A stretch of 64,000 nt of DNA from Pseudomonadota bacterium (GTDB taxonomy: Bacteria > Myxococcota_A > UBA796 > SXON01), in the NCBI GenBank assembly GCA_030684355.1, contig JAUXTN010000025.1:1-64000 (forward strand). Reading direction: 5' to 3'. Position numbers and translations under genes: made by a program. Positions 1 through 7,275 of the stretch are shown here, piece by piece. The notes under the pieces are model-generated. The model was given only the letters and a program-made list of their open reading frames with translations, ran no database searches and was not told the origin of the DNA. Every line of letters starts with the position of its first letter. Positions within the stretch are counted from its first letter, which is position 1.

Positions 1-937
1 GCCCCGCGCGCGGCGGCGGCGGGCCGGCGGAGGGCGCGGTGGAAGCCGCCGCGGAGGCCGTCACCGGCGCCACGATCTCGTCCCAGCCGTAGCGATCGAC
101 GTACCCCGCGGCGACGCCCGGGCACGCGGCGCGCAGCGGGCAGGCGATACACGGGGGGCCGTGTCGATGTGTCACGGGCGGCTCGTCCATCCCCGCCGGG
201 AACGCGCGGCGGGTGGCGGGCGCGTCCAGGCGGTCGGCCGCCGCGGCGCGGGCGGACCCGAGCACGCAGAGCGGCACCCCCACCGTCTCGGCCTCCCGCC
301 GGAGGCTCCACGCGAGCGCGAGCGCGTCCTGGAGCGGCCCGCGCACCAGCGCGAGGCGCGGCAGGAGCATCCGCCACTCCGCCTCGGCCGCGCCGACGGG
401 GCGCGCGAGGATCCACCGGTGCCCGTCGGCGCCGAGGCGCGGGACGAGGGCGGCGAGCGCCGCGATCTCGCCCCCGCCCGACCGGGTGAGCACCGTGTTC
501 ACGCGGGTCGCGACGCCCGCCGCCACGAGCCGGCGCAGGCCGACCGAGGCCTGCTTGTGGGCGCCCTCGGCCTGGGTGAGCCAGTCGTGCAGGGCCGGCG
601 TGGCGGCGTGCAGCGCGACGACCGCGTCGGTGAGCCCGGCGGCGCGCAGGCGCTCGGCCGCCCCCGCCGCGGCGAGGATGCGCCCGTTCGTCTGGATCCC
701 CACGCGCCCGAAGCCCGCGGCGCGCGCGGCCTCCACCAGCGCGGGCAGGTCCGGCCGCAGGGTGACCTCCCCTCCGGCGAGCCAGACGGCGTCCGCCCCC
801 GCGGCCCGCCCGCCGACCAGCAGCGTGACGAGCTCGGCCAGGGGTGCGTCCGCGATGCGCTCGCGCCGATCGCCCTGGTCGCAGAAGCGGCACCGGTTGT
901 TGCAGCGGTACCCGGTACGGAGATCGAGCCAGGCCAT
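1..937 (-). CDS. Radical SAM protein, 3' end beyond window
   Basis: Partial radical SAM enzyme; the reading frame is open to the left edge. Near the N terminus is the 4Fe-4S motif C12-NNR-C16-RF-C19, followed by a glycine-rich AGGEVTL segment in the GGEPT position, a PLCVLGS motif and a C-terminal cluster with the spacing C-x2-C-x5-C (PPCIACPLRAACPG) followed by GYVDRYG. The same layout (P-x-C-x-L, then C-x2-C-x5-C-x-G) occurs in the proteins at 3764-4849 and 4846-5817, so the three are one paralogous family. The ATG at 937 abuts the TAG of the glycosidase gene (TAGATG), which suggests coupled translation. Substrate unknown; proximity to the Hxs-like cluster suggests peptide modification. Confidence 0.85.
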   Translation of the reverse strand, partial: MAWLDLRTGYRCNNRCRFCDQGDRRERIADAPLAELVTLLVGGRAAGADAVWLAGGEVTLRPDLPALVEAARAAGFGRVGIQTNGRILAAAGAAERLRAAGLTDAVVALHAATPALHDWLTQAEGAHKQASVGLRRLVAAGVATRVNTVLTRSGGGEIAALAALVPRLGADGHRWILARPVGAAEAEWRMLLPRLALVRGPLQDALALAWSLRREAETVGVPLCVLGSARAAAADRLDAPATRRAFPAGMDEPPVTHRHGPPCIACPLRAACPGVAAGYVDRYGWDEIVAPVTASAAASTAPSAGPPPPRAG

Positions 938-2785
938 CTACGGCACCCATACTTCGCCGGCGCCGGGCGCGAGCGTGCGCGGGCCCGCCGAGGCGGTCGC
1001 GCCGGTGAGGAGCTCGAGGCCGCCGGGGCCGTCCACGGTCCGGTCGATGTCGCCGAGGTTGAGGAGGACCGTCGCCCCGCCCGCGACCGTCCAGGTGGTG
1101 GGCACCTCGTCGTCGGGGACCCCCGCCTCCATCAACGGCCCGGCGTCGAAGCCGGAGACGAACGCGAGGGGATCCGCCGGCGCCGTCGTGGCGCCGGCCA
1201 GCGCGACCACGTCGGGATCGAGCGCGGCGGCGAGCCGTTCGGCGTCCAGCACGGCGAAGGCGTCGCCCAGGAGCCACACGCCCCCGGATGCGACGTTGGC
1301 GGCGACGGCGCCGTTGGCCTCGCCGCTGGAGAACGGCGCGCGCAGGAGCAGGTTGTCGGCGTCGTTCCACCACCACACGCCGTTGGCGAACGCGCGTGCG
1401 GCGGTGCTGCGCGCCTGCCATCGCAGGTAGGCGCGGCGCGGGTCGGGATCGACGTCGAACGCGATGTCCGCGCCCGACCGCCACGAGTCGGCGTGTCCGA
1501 CGGTCGGCAGCATCGGCGCGCCGCAGGCGAGGAACCAGGTGTCCTCGCCCATCGCGTCACGCAGGAGGGTCATCCCGACCTGGTAGGCCTCGGCGCCGGT
1601 GACGTCGGCGTAGCGCACCCCCTCCACCGCCCCCGCGTACAGGAAGTCGAGCTTCAGGTAGGTCCACCCGTCGGCGACCTTGGTGGCGATCTGCGCGCGG
1701 AGCCACGCCGCGGCGTCGGGGTGGGTCACGTCCAGGATCGCGTAGTCGTTGCCGGAGAGCCGGCCGTGGGAGAGCTCCTCGCCCTCCCGATCCCGCACCC
1801 ACCAGTCGGGGTGGGCCGCGTACGTGTCGGTCGAGCGCGCCACGTAGAAGGGGGCCATCCACAGCCCGGGCACCATCCCGTGTCCCGCGATCTCCGCGGC
1901 GAAGCCGGCGCTCCCCGACGGGAACTGGTCGTTGGTCTCCCACTGGCCCCAGGCCACCTCCCAGCCGTCGTCCACCTGGAAGACCTCGACGGGCGCGAGC
2001 GTGTCGTCCAGGTTCGCGGCCGCGACCAGGTTCTCGCGCAGGTCGGCCTCGGTGGCAGCTCCGTAGTATTGGTACCAGTCGGACCAGCCCACCCAGGCGT
2101 CGCGGGTGGGCGCGCGGCCCGGCACGGTCTCCGCCCATGCCGTCCAGAGCCCGTGGGCATCGTCGCCCATGCCGATCCACAGCGGATCGAGCGTGACGGA
2201 CTCCCCCGCCGCGAGCGGGATGCGCTCCCCGCGCGTGCCGTAGACGGCCCAGGCGCGCGTCTCGGAGAAGGCGACGTAGAACTTGGTGTGCGCCGCGCCG
2301 ACGGCGCCCACGAGCAGGGCGTCGCCGTCCGGCTCGCCCACGAGCCCCGCCCACCAGGACGTGCCGGCCGTCTCCGCCGCGATCGTCTCGACGTCGCCGT
2401 CTCCGGCGACCGTGGGCACCCCGTCCACCAGCGCGGGCGCCTCGATGTCGGTCACCCCCGCCCACGACCAGGACTGGTACCCCTGCCGCCAGAGCACGGC
2501 CTCCCCGCCGCCCAGCGCCCAGGTGCCGTCGAACACGACCCCCTCGAGCACGCCGCCCTCGGGCCCGGCGGTCACCGTCACCGCGTAGGTGTCGCCGCTG
2601 GTCGCGACGGCGAGGTCGAGCGTGCCCTCGCCCATCGCCACGCCGGTGAGGGAGAGGGCGCCGTGCCCCTCCCAGTCGAAGCCGAGCGTCGCACCGTCGG
2701 CGCTCCGCACCGGGCCCGCGGCGGGCGGGGGCGGCTCGCACCCACAGAGCTGCAAGGAGACGAGGGCCGCCAGGGAGAATCGCAT
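938..2785 (-). CDS. Exported alpha-galactosidase-like glycoside hydrolase (GH36/clan GH-D), lipoprotein
   Basis: 615 residues. The N terminus is a lipoprotein-type signal ending LQLCGC. An N-terminal beta domain (about 30-225) precedes a TIM barrel with WVGWSDWYQYY, VFQVDDGWE (269-275), a WMAPF motif (309-313) and LKLDFLYAGA, where D380 fits the GH36 nucleophile. D440 in SWRSGADIAFD fits the acid/base position. This supports hydrolysis of alpha-linked galactose or a related sugar outside the cytoplasm; the exact substrate cannot be read. The start is the ATG at 2785, which has no clear ribosome site but a TAGACT box six bases upstream. It is followed directly by the radical SAM gene, which is an odd pairing. 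Confidence 0.85.
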   Translation of the reverse strand: MRFSLAALVSLQLCGCEPPPPAAGPVRSADGATLGFDWEGHGALSLTGVAMGEGTLDLAVATSGDTYAVTVTAGPEGGVLEGVVFDGTWALGGGEAVLWRQGYQSWSWAGVTDIEAPALVDGVPTVAGDGDVETIAAETAGTSWWAGLVGEPDGDALLVGAVGAAHTKFYVAFSETRAWAVYGTRGERIPLAAGESVTLDPLWIGMGDDAHGLWTAWAETVPGRAPTRDAWVGWSDWYQYYGAATEADLRENLVAAANLDDTLAPVEVFQVDDGWEVAWGQWETNDQFPSGSAGFAAEIAGHGMVPGLWMAPFYVARSTDTYAAHPDWWVRDREGEELSHGRLSGNDYAILDVTHPDAAAWLRAQIATKVADGWTYLKLDFLYAGAVEGVRYADVTGAEAYQVGMTLLRDAMGEDTWFLACGAPMLPTVGHADSWRSGADIAFDVDPDPRRAYLRWQARSTAARAFANGVWWWNDADNLLLRAPFSSGEANGAVAANVASGGVWLLGDAFAVLDAERLAAALDPDVVALAGATTAPADPLAFVSGFDAGPLMEAGVPDDEVPTTWTVAGGATVLLNLGDIDRTVDGPGGLELLTGATASAGPRTLAPGAGEVWVP

Positions 2786-2791
2786 CCGGGG

Positions 2792-2797
2792 AGTCTA
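2792..2797 (-). promoter_or_regulatory. TAnnnT box 6 nt upstream of ATG (possible leaderless promoter)
   Basis: TAGACT lies exactly six bases before the glycosidase ATG, with no Shine-Dalgarno sequence in between. The same TAnnnT-N6-ATG arrangement is seen at 10010-10015 and 17898-17903. If it is a -10 box, the transcript would start at or almost at the ATG. This is inference from spacing only. Confidence 0.35.
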
Positions 2798-2896
2798 TCG
2801 GTCGGGGAGCAGGACGGGGGGAGCGGTGCTCGCGAGGGCGCGCGCGCTTGCCGGCTCCGTCGCGTGCGATAGCTGCGAATCGCCGTAGGAGCCTAC

Positions 2897-3736
2897 ATGT
2901 CTCGCCGTCTCGTCGCTCTCAGCCTGCCGTTCCTGGCGCTCGTTGCCATGGCAGCGCGCAAGCCCGACGACCCGAAGCACGAGAACCACTTCAAGTCGGC
3001 GGGTCCCCCCACGGGTGACGTCGTGTCGTTCGCCCTCGTGAATGCCCACGCCCAGTCGGAGTTCGTGCTCATCGACACGAAGATCACCAACACGACGGGC
3101 GACCAGCTCCTGCTGCTGAAGAAGAACGAGGCCGTCCTCGTGCTCCCGCAGGGCCCGATGCCGGTGAAGTCCGGCGGCCTCTTCGGCGGCCCCATGCTCA
3201 TCCCGCCGAACGACACCCGCTCGCACACCTGGAAGGTCGATGGCGAGTCCGGCTTCCACGTCGAGAGCGTGACGCTCCAGCCCAAGGGCTTCTACGTCGG
3301 CTCCAACACCGGCACGCCGCTCCGGGCACCCGAGTTCCAGCTCCCCGCGTCCGTGAACGACTTCACGACCGGGCCGTTCTCCTGCAAGCTCAACGACGTG
3401 AAGCAGGAGACCAAGACGACCGCCGCCGCCTTCGCGTGCACCTACAACGGCAAGGGCGTCGGCATCGTCGAGCCGAAGAAGATCGGCGTGCGCGAGCCCG
3501 GCGGCAAGGAGTTCGCGAACGCGGCCCGCAAGGTCCCCCGCGACGTGCTCCTGCCCGGCGACGTCTCGAAGTTCACCGTCGTGTTCGAGATCCCCGCCAG
3601 CGTGGTCGACATGCAGTTCGCCACGCTCCAGGTGCTCTTTCGCGACGCGCTCGCCGAGTCGATCCTGACGCCGGTGGCGCTCGCCGACTGGAAGTTCGAG
3701 CTCGACGCGGCGAAGACGGCCGAGGTCAACAAGTAG
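2897..3736 (+). CDS. Secreted protein of unknown function
   Basis: 279 residues with a Sec signal peptide (MSRRLVALSLPFLALVAMAA, likely cleaved after AMA). The mature part is rich in beta-prone segments and has two cysteines (SCKLND and AFACTYNG), which could form a disulfide. There are no recognised catalytic motifs. TAGGAG sits about seven bases before the ATG and supports this start. It is divergent from the glycosidase gene and convergent with the radical SAM gene ending at 3764. I do not recognise the family. Confidence 0.8.
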   Translation: MSRRLVALSLPFLALVAMAARKPDDPKHENHFKSAGPPTGDVVSFALVNAHAQSEFVLIDTKITNTTGDQLLLLKKNEAVLVLPQGPMPVKSGGLFGGPMLIPPNDTRSHTWKVDGESGFHVESVTLQPKGFYVGSNTGTPLRAPEFQLPASVNDFTTGPFSCKLNDVKQETKTTAAAFACTYNGKGVGIVEPKKIGVREPGGKEFANAARKVPRDVLLPGDVSKFTVVFEIPASVVDMQFATLQVLFRDALAESILTPVALADWKFELDAAKTAEVNK

Positions 3737-3763
3737 CGCGGGCCCTCGGCGGTCGCGCCGGGC

Positions 3764-4849
3764 TCACCCGGGGATCGGCCGCAGCTCGCCCTCGCCGTGG
3801 ATGCCGAGGTACTCCTTCCAGGTGCCCTCGCAGACGTCGGTGTAGGCGCAGCGCTCGCACGCCTTGACGTGGCGCTTGAGGTCGTGGCGCTTGCGCTCCT
3901 GCCAGTTGAACCGCGCGCGCCCGCCCTCGACCGTGGCGATGCCCTCGGGGAACCCCTCGGCGCTCAGCGTGCGGATCGAGCAGTCCGTGTCGAGGTCGCG
4001 GAACTCCCCGACGTAGCGACGGGCCATCGTGCGCGACGAGACGAGCGTGAGCGGCAGCACGCACAGCGGAAAGCCGCCGAGCGTGAAGGTGCGCTTGTAC
4101 TTGTACTCGTTGAGCAGGATCGCCTTCACGACGTACGGCACCACCTCGGTGTAGGTCGGGATGAGCGAGGTCTCGGTCTCGGCGTAGCCCTCGGCGCGCA
4201 CGAAGTTGGCGCGCACGTCGTCCATGCCCAGCTCGTAGAAGAACTTCAGGATCGCGGGCAGGTGCTTGTAGTTCCAGGCGTTCACGACGACGTTGACCGA
4301 CACGTTGTCGCGGAGGAAGCCCTCGTCGCGCTTCTTCAGCAGGTAGAGCAGGCCCGACTTCTTCTTCTCGAAGTTGCCCGGCACGCGGGTCAGGGCGTCC
4401 TCGAGCGCGGGGGTGTGGCCGTGCATGCTCATCGTCACGCGGGTGAGCCCGGCGTCGAGCACCTTGTCGACGAAGTCGTGGCGGAAGAACTTCGTGCCGT
4501 TCGTCGCGAGCGCGATGCGGGTGTAGCCGAGGTCCCGGGCGAAGCGGATGGCGTCGAGGATCCAGGGGTAGGTGGTCGGCTCGCCGCCCAGGAAGCCGAT
4601 CGAGCGGTTGCCGGCATCGTACCAGCGCTGGATCTCCGCCTGCATGTCGGGGAACGGCATGTACCGGCGCATCTCGGTCGCCGGCAGGCCGTCCAGGCAG
4701 AAGACGCACTTGTTGTTGCAGATCTTGCCGACGTTGATCTCGACGTTGCGACGGGTGTCGCGCCAGAGCTCGGCGCCGTCGGCGCGGGTGTCGGGCGCGA
4801 CGGCGCTGGGCGGGACGCTCGGGCCGGGGGCGGCCGTGCCGTCGTTCAT
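3764..4849 (-). CDS. Radical SAM enzyme with C-terminal cysteine cluster
   Basis: 361 residues from the ATG at 4849, which overlaps the upstream stop by ATGA; the longer frame to 5404 is only a readthrough shadow of the upstream gene. The radical SAM motif is GKICNNKCVFC, followed by LGGEPTTYPW for SAM binding. Later there is PLCVL and, near the C terminus, ACERCAYTDVCEG (C-x2-C-x5-C-x-G), probably ligating an auxiliary cluster. It is the last gene of the Hxs-like operon and a paralogue of the two proteins at 1-937 and 4846-5817. Substrate unknown; the HxsA-like peptide or another peptide is the natural candidate. Confidence 0.87.
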   Translation of the reverse strand: MNDGTAAPGPSVPPSAVAPDTRADGAELWRDTRRNVEINVGKICNNKCVFCLDGLPATEMRRYMPFPDMQAEIQRWYDAGNRSIGFLGGEPTTYPWILDAIRFARDLGYTRIALATNGTKFFRHDFVDKVLDAGLTRVTMSMHGHTPALEDALTRVPGNFEKKKSGLLYLLKKRDEGFLRDNVSVNVVVNAWNYKHLPAILKFFYELGMDDVRANFVRAEGYAETETSLIPTYTEVVPYVVKAILLNEYKYKRTFTLGGFPLCVLPLTLVSSRTMARRYVGEFRDLDTDCSIRTLSAEGFPEGIATVEGGRARFNWQERKRHDLKRHVKACERCAYTDVCEGTWKEYLGIHGEGELRPIPG

Positions 4850-5817
4850 GCGGCCTCCAGGGGGGTGAGCTCGGTGGGGCCGAAGCGATCGAGGTAGGCG
4901 CCGAACACGCCGGCGCAGACGCCGGAGTAGGCGCAGGCGCCGCAGGGGTCCGCCTGGCGGCGGCCGCGGTCGGGGGCCCAGTTGTAGAGCCCGTCGAGCG
5001 CGACGCTGTCGGGGTGGCGAACCCACTCGACCGTGACGCGGGGGTTCCAGTAGAGGTCGTTGCTCGTCATGCGGACCGAGCCCAGCGCGCACATCGGGAC
5101 GCCGAAGAAGCGCACGATGGCGGGCGCGGCGGCGCGGACGACCGCGGGGGCGAGCGCGGCGATCTCGTCGAGGCGCACGGGGAGCGTGTCGTAGCGGTCC
5201 GCACCCAGGCCCTCGGGGGTGAGGTTCGAGATGATGAGCAAGGCGGCGTCGACATCGTGGGCGAGCGCGGCGGTCTCGACGAGGCGGTGCACGTTCGTGC
5301 GGGTGAGCACGCTGTTGATGTAGGGGCGGAACCCCGGCTTCGCGGCCTTGGCGTTGGCGATGGCGCGGGTGACGCGGTCGAAGGAGCCGATACGTCCGGC
5401 GCATGCGTCATGTGTCGCGGCGTCGGGGCCGTGCACGGAGAACAGGGCCTCGTCGAGGTAGGGCATCGCGGCCTCGGCGAAGCGAGGGTCCGCGAGGCGG
5501 GTGCCGATGGTGCCGATGCTCGTGCGGAGGCCGAGGGCCTTGGCGAGCTTCAACACATCGACGAAGCGCGGGTGGATCGTGGGCTCGCCGCCGGTGAAGT
5601 GCACGGACTCGACCCCGCGGGAGGCCTGCTCGCGGAGGATGCGGGTGATGCGCCCGAACGTGACCGGGAAGGGGTTGAATTCCTTCATCCGGTGGTCTTC
5701 GGAGCAGAACGTGCACCGCTCGGGGCAGGTGTACGTGATGTGGAGCTCGAGCCGACGCATGCGCTGGCCGTGGGGGCCGATCCACGGGGTCTCGCCGATG
5801 GGGGCGGTGTCCGTCAT
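4846..5817 (-). CDS. Radical SAM enzyme with C-terminal cysteine cluster
   Basis: 323 residues. I chose the ATG at 5817 (MTDTAPIGETPW) because the longer GTG start at 5886 would translate straight through a dispersed intergenic repeat (5829-5864). The motifs are TYTCPERCTFCSEDHR (C-x3-C-x2-C), FTGGEPTIHP, PMCALGSVRMTSN, and a terminal PCGACAYSGVCAG followed by a YLDRFG segment. The layout matches the neighbouring radical SAM paralogues. Its end overlaps the next gene by ATGA, so the two are probably translated together. It may modify the HxsA-like peptide, but the sequence does not say which residue. Confidence 0.85.
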   Translation of the reverse strand: MTDTAPIGETPWIGPHGQRMRRLELHITYTCPERCTFCSEDHRMKEFNPFPVTFGRITRILREQASRGVESVHFTGGEPTIHPRFVDVLKLAKALGLRTSIGTIGTRLADPRFAEAAMPYLDEALFSVHGPDAATHDACAGRIGSFDRVTRAIANAKAAKPGFRPYINSVLTRTNVHRLVETAALAHDVDAALLIISNLTPEGLGADRYDTLPVRLDEIAALAPAVVRAAAPAIVRFFGVPMCALGSVRMTSNDLYWNPRVTVEWVRHPDSVALDGLYNWAPDRGRRQADPCGACAYSGVCAGVFGAYLDRFGPTELTPLEAA

Positions 5818-5828
5818 CACGGGTTCCG

Positions 5829-5864
5829 GGGGCGTTGCGGGGGGCGGAGCCCCCTGCCCCAAGA
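5829..5864 (+). repeat. Dispersed intergenic hairpin repeat, copy 1
   Basis: A GGGGCGTTGCGG block is followed by GGGGCGGAGCCCC and TGCCCCAAGA. The core is self-complementary (GGGGGCGGAGCCCCC type). A nearly identical copy in the same orientation lies at 36146-36180 downstream of guaB. It fills most of the gap between two radical SAM genes, where it may stabilise or punctuate the operon transcript. Confidence 0.7.
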
Positions 5865-5882
5865 GAGCGTCGCCGTTGCGGT

Positions 5883-6890
5883 TCACGCCGCCCCCGACAC
5901 GCGCGCCGCCGCCGTTCCACGCGCGGTTCTCGCCCGGAAGTACGCGGGGTACAAGCGGTCACACAGGCGGGTGAGGACGCGGTCGACGGCTGCGGTGCTC
6001 GCGAGCACGTCGGGCGTGTAGACCTCCGCGAGGAGCGCGGGGACGCGGGCGGCGGCCTCCGCGAGGGCCTCGGCGCTGGGCGGATCGTCGAGGGTGCCGA
6101 CCACGGTGCGGGGCCCGACGGCCTCGGCGAGCACGAGGTTGGACGGGTGGATGGTGCGGTCGGCGTCGACCACGAAGCCCGTGTTGAAGAAGGGGGTCGG
6201 CGCGGAGACGAAGAGGTTGCGGAGGTAGAGGCGCTCGCCCGCGTTCCACGCAGCCTCGAAGTCCGCGGCGATGGCGGAGAAGCTCTGCTCCAACGCCGCG
6301 AGCTGGGTGGCGCTCCACGGCAGGTAGTAGCCGGGGAGGAGGTTGAAGCGCCCGATCCCCATCGCCCGGAGCGACCGGAAGTTGGCGGCGGCGCGCGCGG
6401 CGGTGGACGGCGCGATGGTCTGTGTCACGACGAACCGCGGCAGGCCGAGGAGCTCGGGGAGCCAGCGCTCGATGGCGGCGAACGACGGGGCCTCGCCGGG
6501 GAGCGGGCGACGGAGGCCGTCGTGGTCGCGGGCGGCGCCGTCGATGGAGAGGGTCAACGTGACGCGCGGGTGGGCGCGCAAGAGGTCGAGGATTGCCGGT
6601 TCGAAGCGGGTTCCGTTGGTGGAGAGGTAGACCGACACATCCGACACATCCGACACATGTGTCAGCACGGCCTCGACGATGTCGGGCCTGAGCAGGGGCT
6701 CGCCGCCGAACAGCTTGATGTCGCCGCCGCCGTAGCGGGCCCGGAAGAGGTCGATGGCGCGGCGGGCGTCGTCCGCGGAGAGGTCGGGGACGCCGTCCTT
6801 CACCGTCGGGCAGTAGGCGCAGCGCAGGTTGCAGCGGCGCGTGACCGTCAGGATCAGCGCGGCGCGCCAGCGATCGGCACGCGCGCCCAC
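5883..6890 (-). CDS. Radical SAM enzyme (in the HxsC position)
   Basis: 335 residues from the GTG at 6890, five bases past the hxsA stop. Longer frames to 6971 only read the Ser-His-Gly repeat of hxsA in another frame as a PTAPTA-like tail, so they are artefacts. The radical SAM motif is VTRRCNLRCAYC (C20, C24, C27) with LFGGEPLLRPD. No SPASM-type cysteine set follows: the C-terminal half has a single cysteine (RLCDRLYP). It therefore differs from the other three small radical SAM genes. It occupies the place of HxsC, the second radical SAM enzyme of Hxs systems, but I do not see the family clearly enough to call it HxsC. Three CCGACACAT units inside the gene encode VSDVSDVS. Confidence 0.85.
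   Translation of the reverse strand: MGARADRWRAALILTVTRRCNLRCAYCPTVKDGVPDLSADDARRAIDLFRARYGGGDIKLFGGEPLLRPDIVEAVLTHVSDVSDVSVYLSTNGTRFEPAILDLLRAHPRVTLTLSIDGAARDHDGLRRPLPGEAPSFAAIERWLPELLGLPRFVVTQTIAPSTAARAAANFRSLRAMGIGRFNLLPGYYLPWSATQLAALEQSFSAIAADFEAAWNAGERLYLRNLFVSAPTPFFNTGFVVDADRTIHPSNLVLAEAVGPRTVVGTLDDPPSAEALAEAAARVPALLAEVYTPDVLASTAAVDRVLTRLCDRLYPAYFRARTARGTAAARVSGAA
6632..6658 (+). repeat. Three tandem 9-mers inside a radical SAM gene
   Basis: Three perfect head-to-tail copies of CCGACACAT encode an in-frame VSD-type tripeptide repeat on the minus strand. They are followed by a short ACACATGTGT palindrome. This is probably slippage tolerated in a surface loop. Confidence 0.6.
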
Positions 6891-6894
6891 CCGT

Positions 6895-7275
6895 TCACCA
6901 CTGGCCGTGGGAGCCGTGGGAGCCGTGGGACCCATGGGAGCCATGCGAGCCGTGGGACCCGTGCGAGCCATGCGACCCGTGCGAGCCGTGAGACCCGTGC
7001 GAGCAGTGCTGCGCGAGGAGGGCCTCGTAGCGGATGGGCTCCAGCCCCTTGCGGTCGAGCGCGTTCGGATCGAGCTCGAGATCGCCAGCGGTCGCGTTGA
7101 GCAGCAGCAGGCTTACGGCGATGTCATCCCCCTCCTGCCGCGCGGCGCGGGCCTCCTCGGGCAGCAGGAGCTGCGCCGCGGTCTTGGGGAGGGCGGGGAA
7201 GTCGTCGGTGGGGGCCGCCGGCTTGACGCCGGGGAAGCCGGGGCCTGACTTCGAAGGCTTCTCGGGGAGGCTCAT
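6895..7275 (-). CDS. hxsA: HxsA-like His-Xaa-Ser repeat peptide, probable substrate of the radical SAM enzymes
   Basis: 126 residues from the ATG at 7275, which overlaps the hxsB stop by ATGA. Residues 1-90 form a leader-like part (MSLPEKPSKSGPGFPG, then an acidic, Leu-rich stretch). Residue 91 is the only cysteine. It is followed by eleven uninterrupted Ser-His-Gly tripeptides (92-124) and a terminal Gln-Trp. In register this is a His-Gly-Ser repeat, the hallmark of HxsA. The repeat uses TCC/TCG/TCT, CAC/CAT and GGC/GGG codons interchangeably, so the protein repeat itself seems to be maintained. The likely fate is radical SAM modification of Ser, His or Cys; metal binding by the His array is an alternative. 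The mature product is unknown. Confidence 0.8.
   Translation of the reverse strand: MSLPEKPSKSGPGFPGVKPAAPTDDFPALPKTAAQLLLPEEARAARQEGDDIAVSLLLLNATAGDLELDPNALDRKGLEPIRYEALLAQHCSHGSHGSHGSHGSHGSHGSHGSHGSHGSHGSHGQW
6904..7002 (-). repeat. Eleven Ser-His-Gly codon triplets (99 nt) in hxsA
   Basis: Eleven 9-nt units encode the Ser-His-Gly tail of the HxsA-like peptide. The units are not identical at DNA level: all three codon positions vary synonymously between units. This argues against very recent slippage and for selection on the peptide. Confidence 0.9.

Noticed and set aside
161..2872. Open frame of 903 codons on the plus strand
   Set aside because: It is the complement of the radical SAM and glycosidase genes; its translation is Arg/Gly/Pro-rich without any domain, while the minus strand has clear motifs.
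5818..5886. GTG start at 5886 for the radical SAM gene ending at 4846
   Set aside because: It would translate through the dispersed hairpin repeat at 5829-5864, which is intergenic in its other copy.
6891..6971. N-terminal extension of the radical SAM gene at 5883-6890
   Set aside because: The added residues are the hxsA repeat read in another frame; the GTG at 6890 right after the hxsA stop is more plausible.
6904..7002. Short direct repeats that might be a CRISPR array
   Set aside because: The period is 9 nt and in frame with a coding sequence (Ser-His-Gly); no spacers or cas genes.
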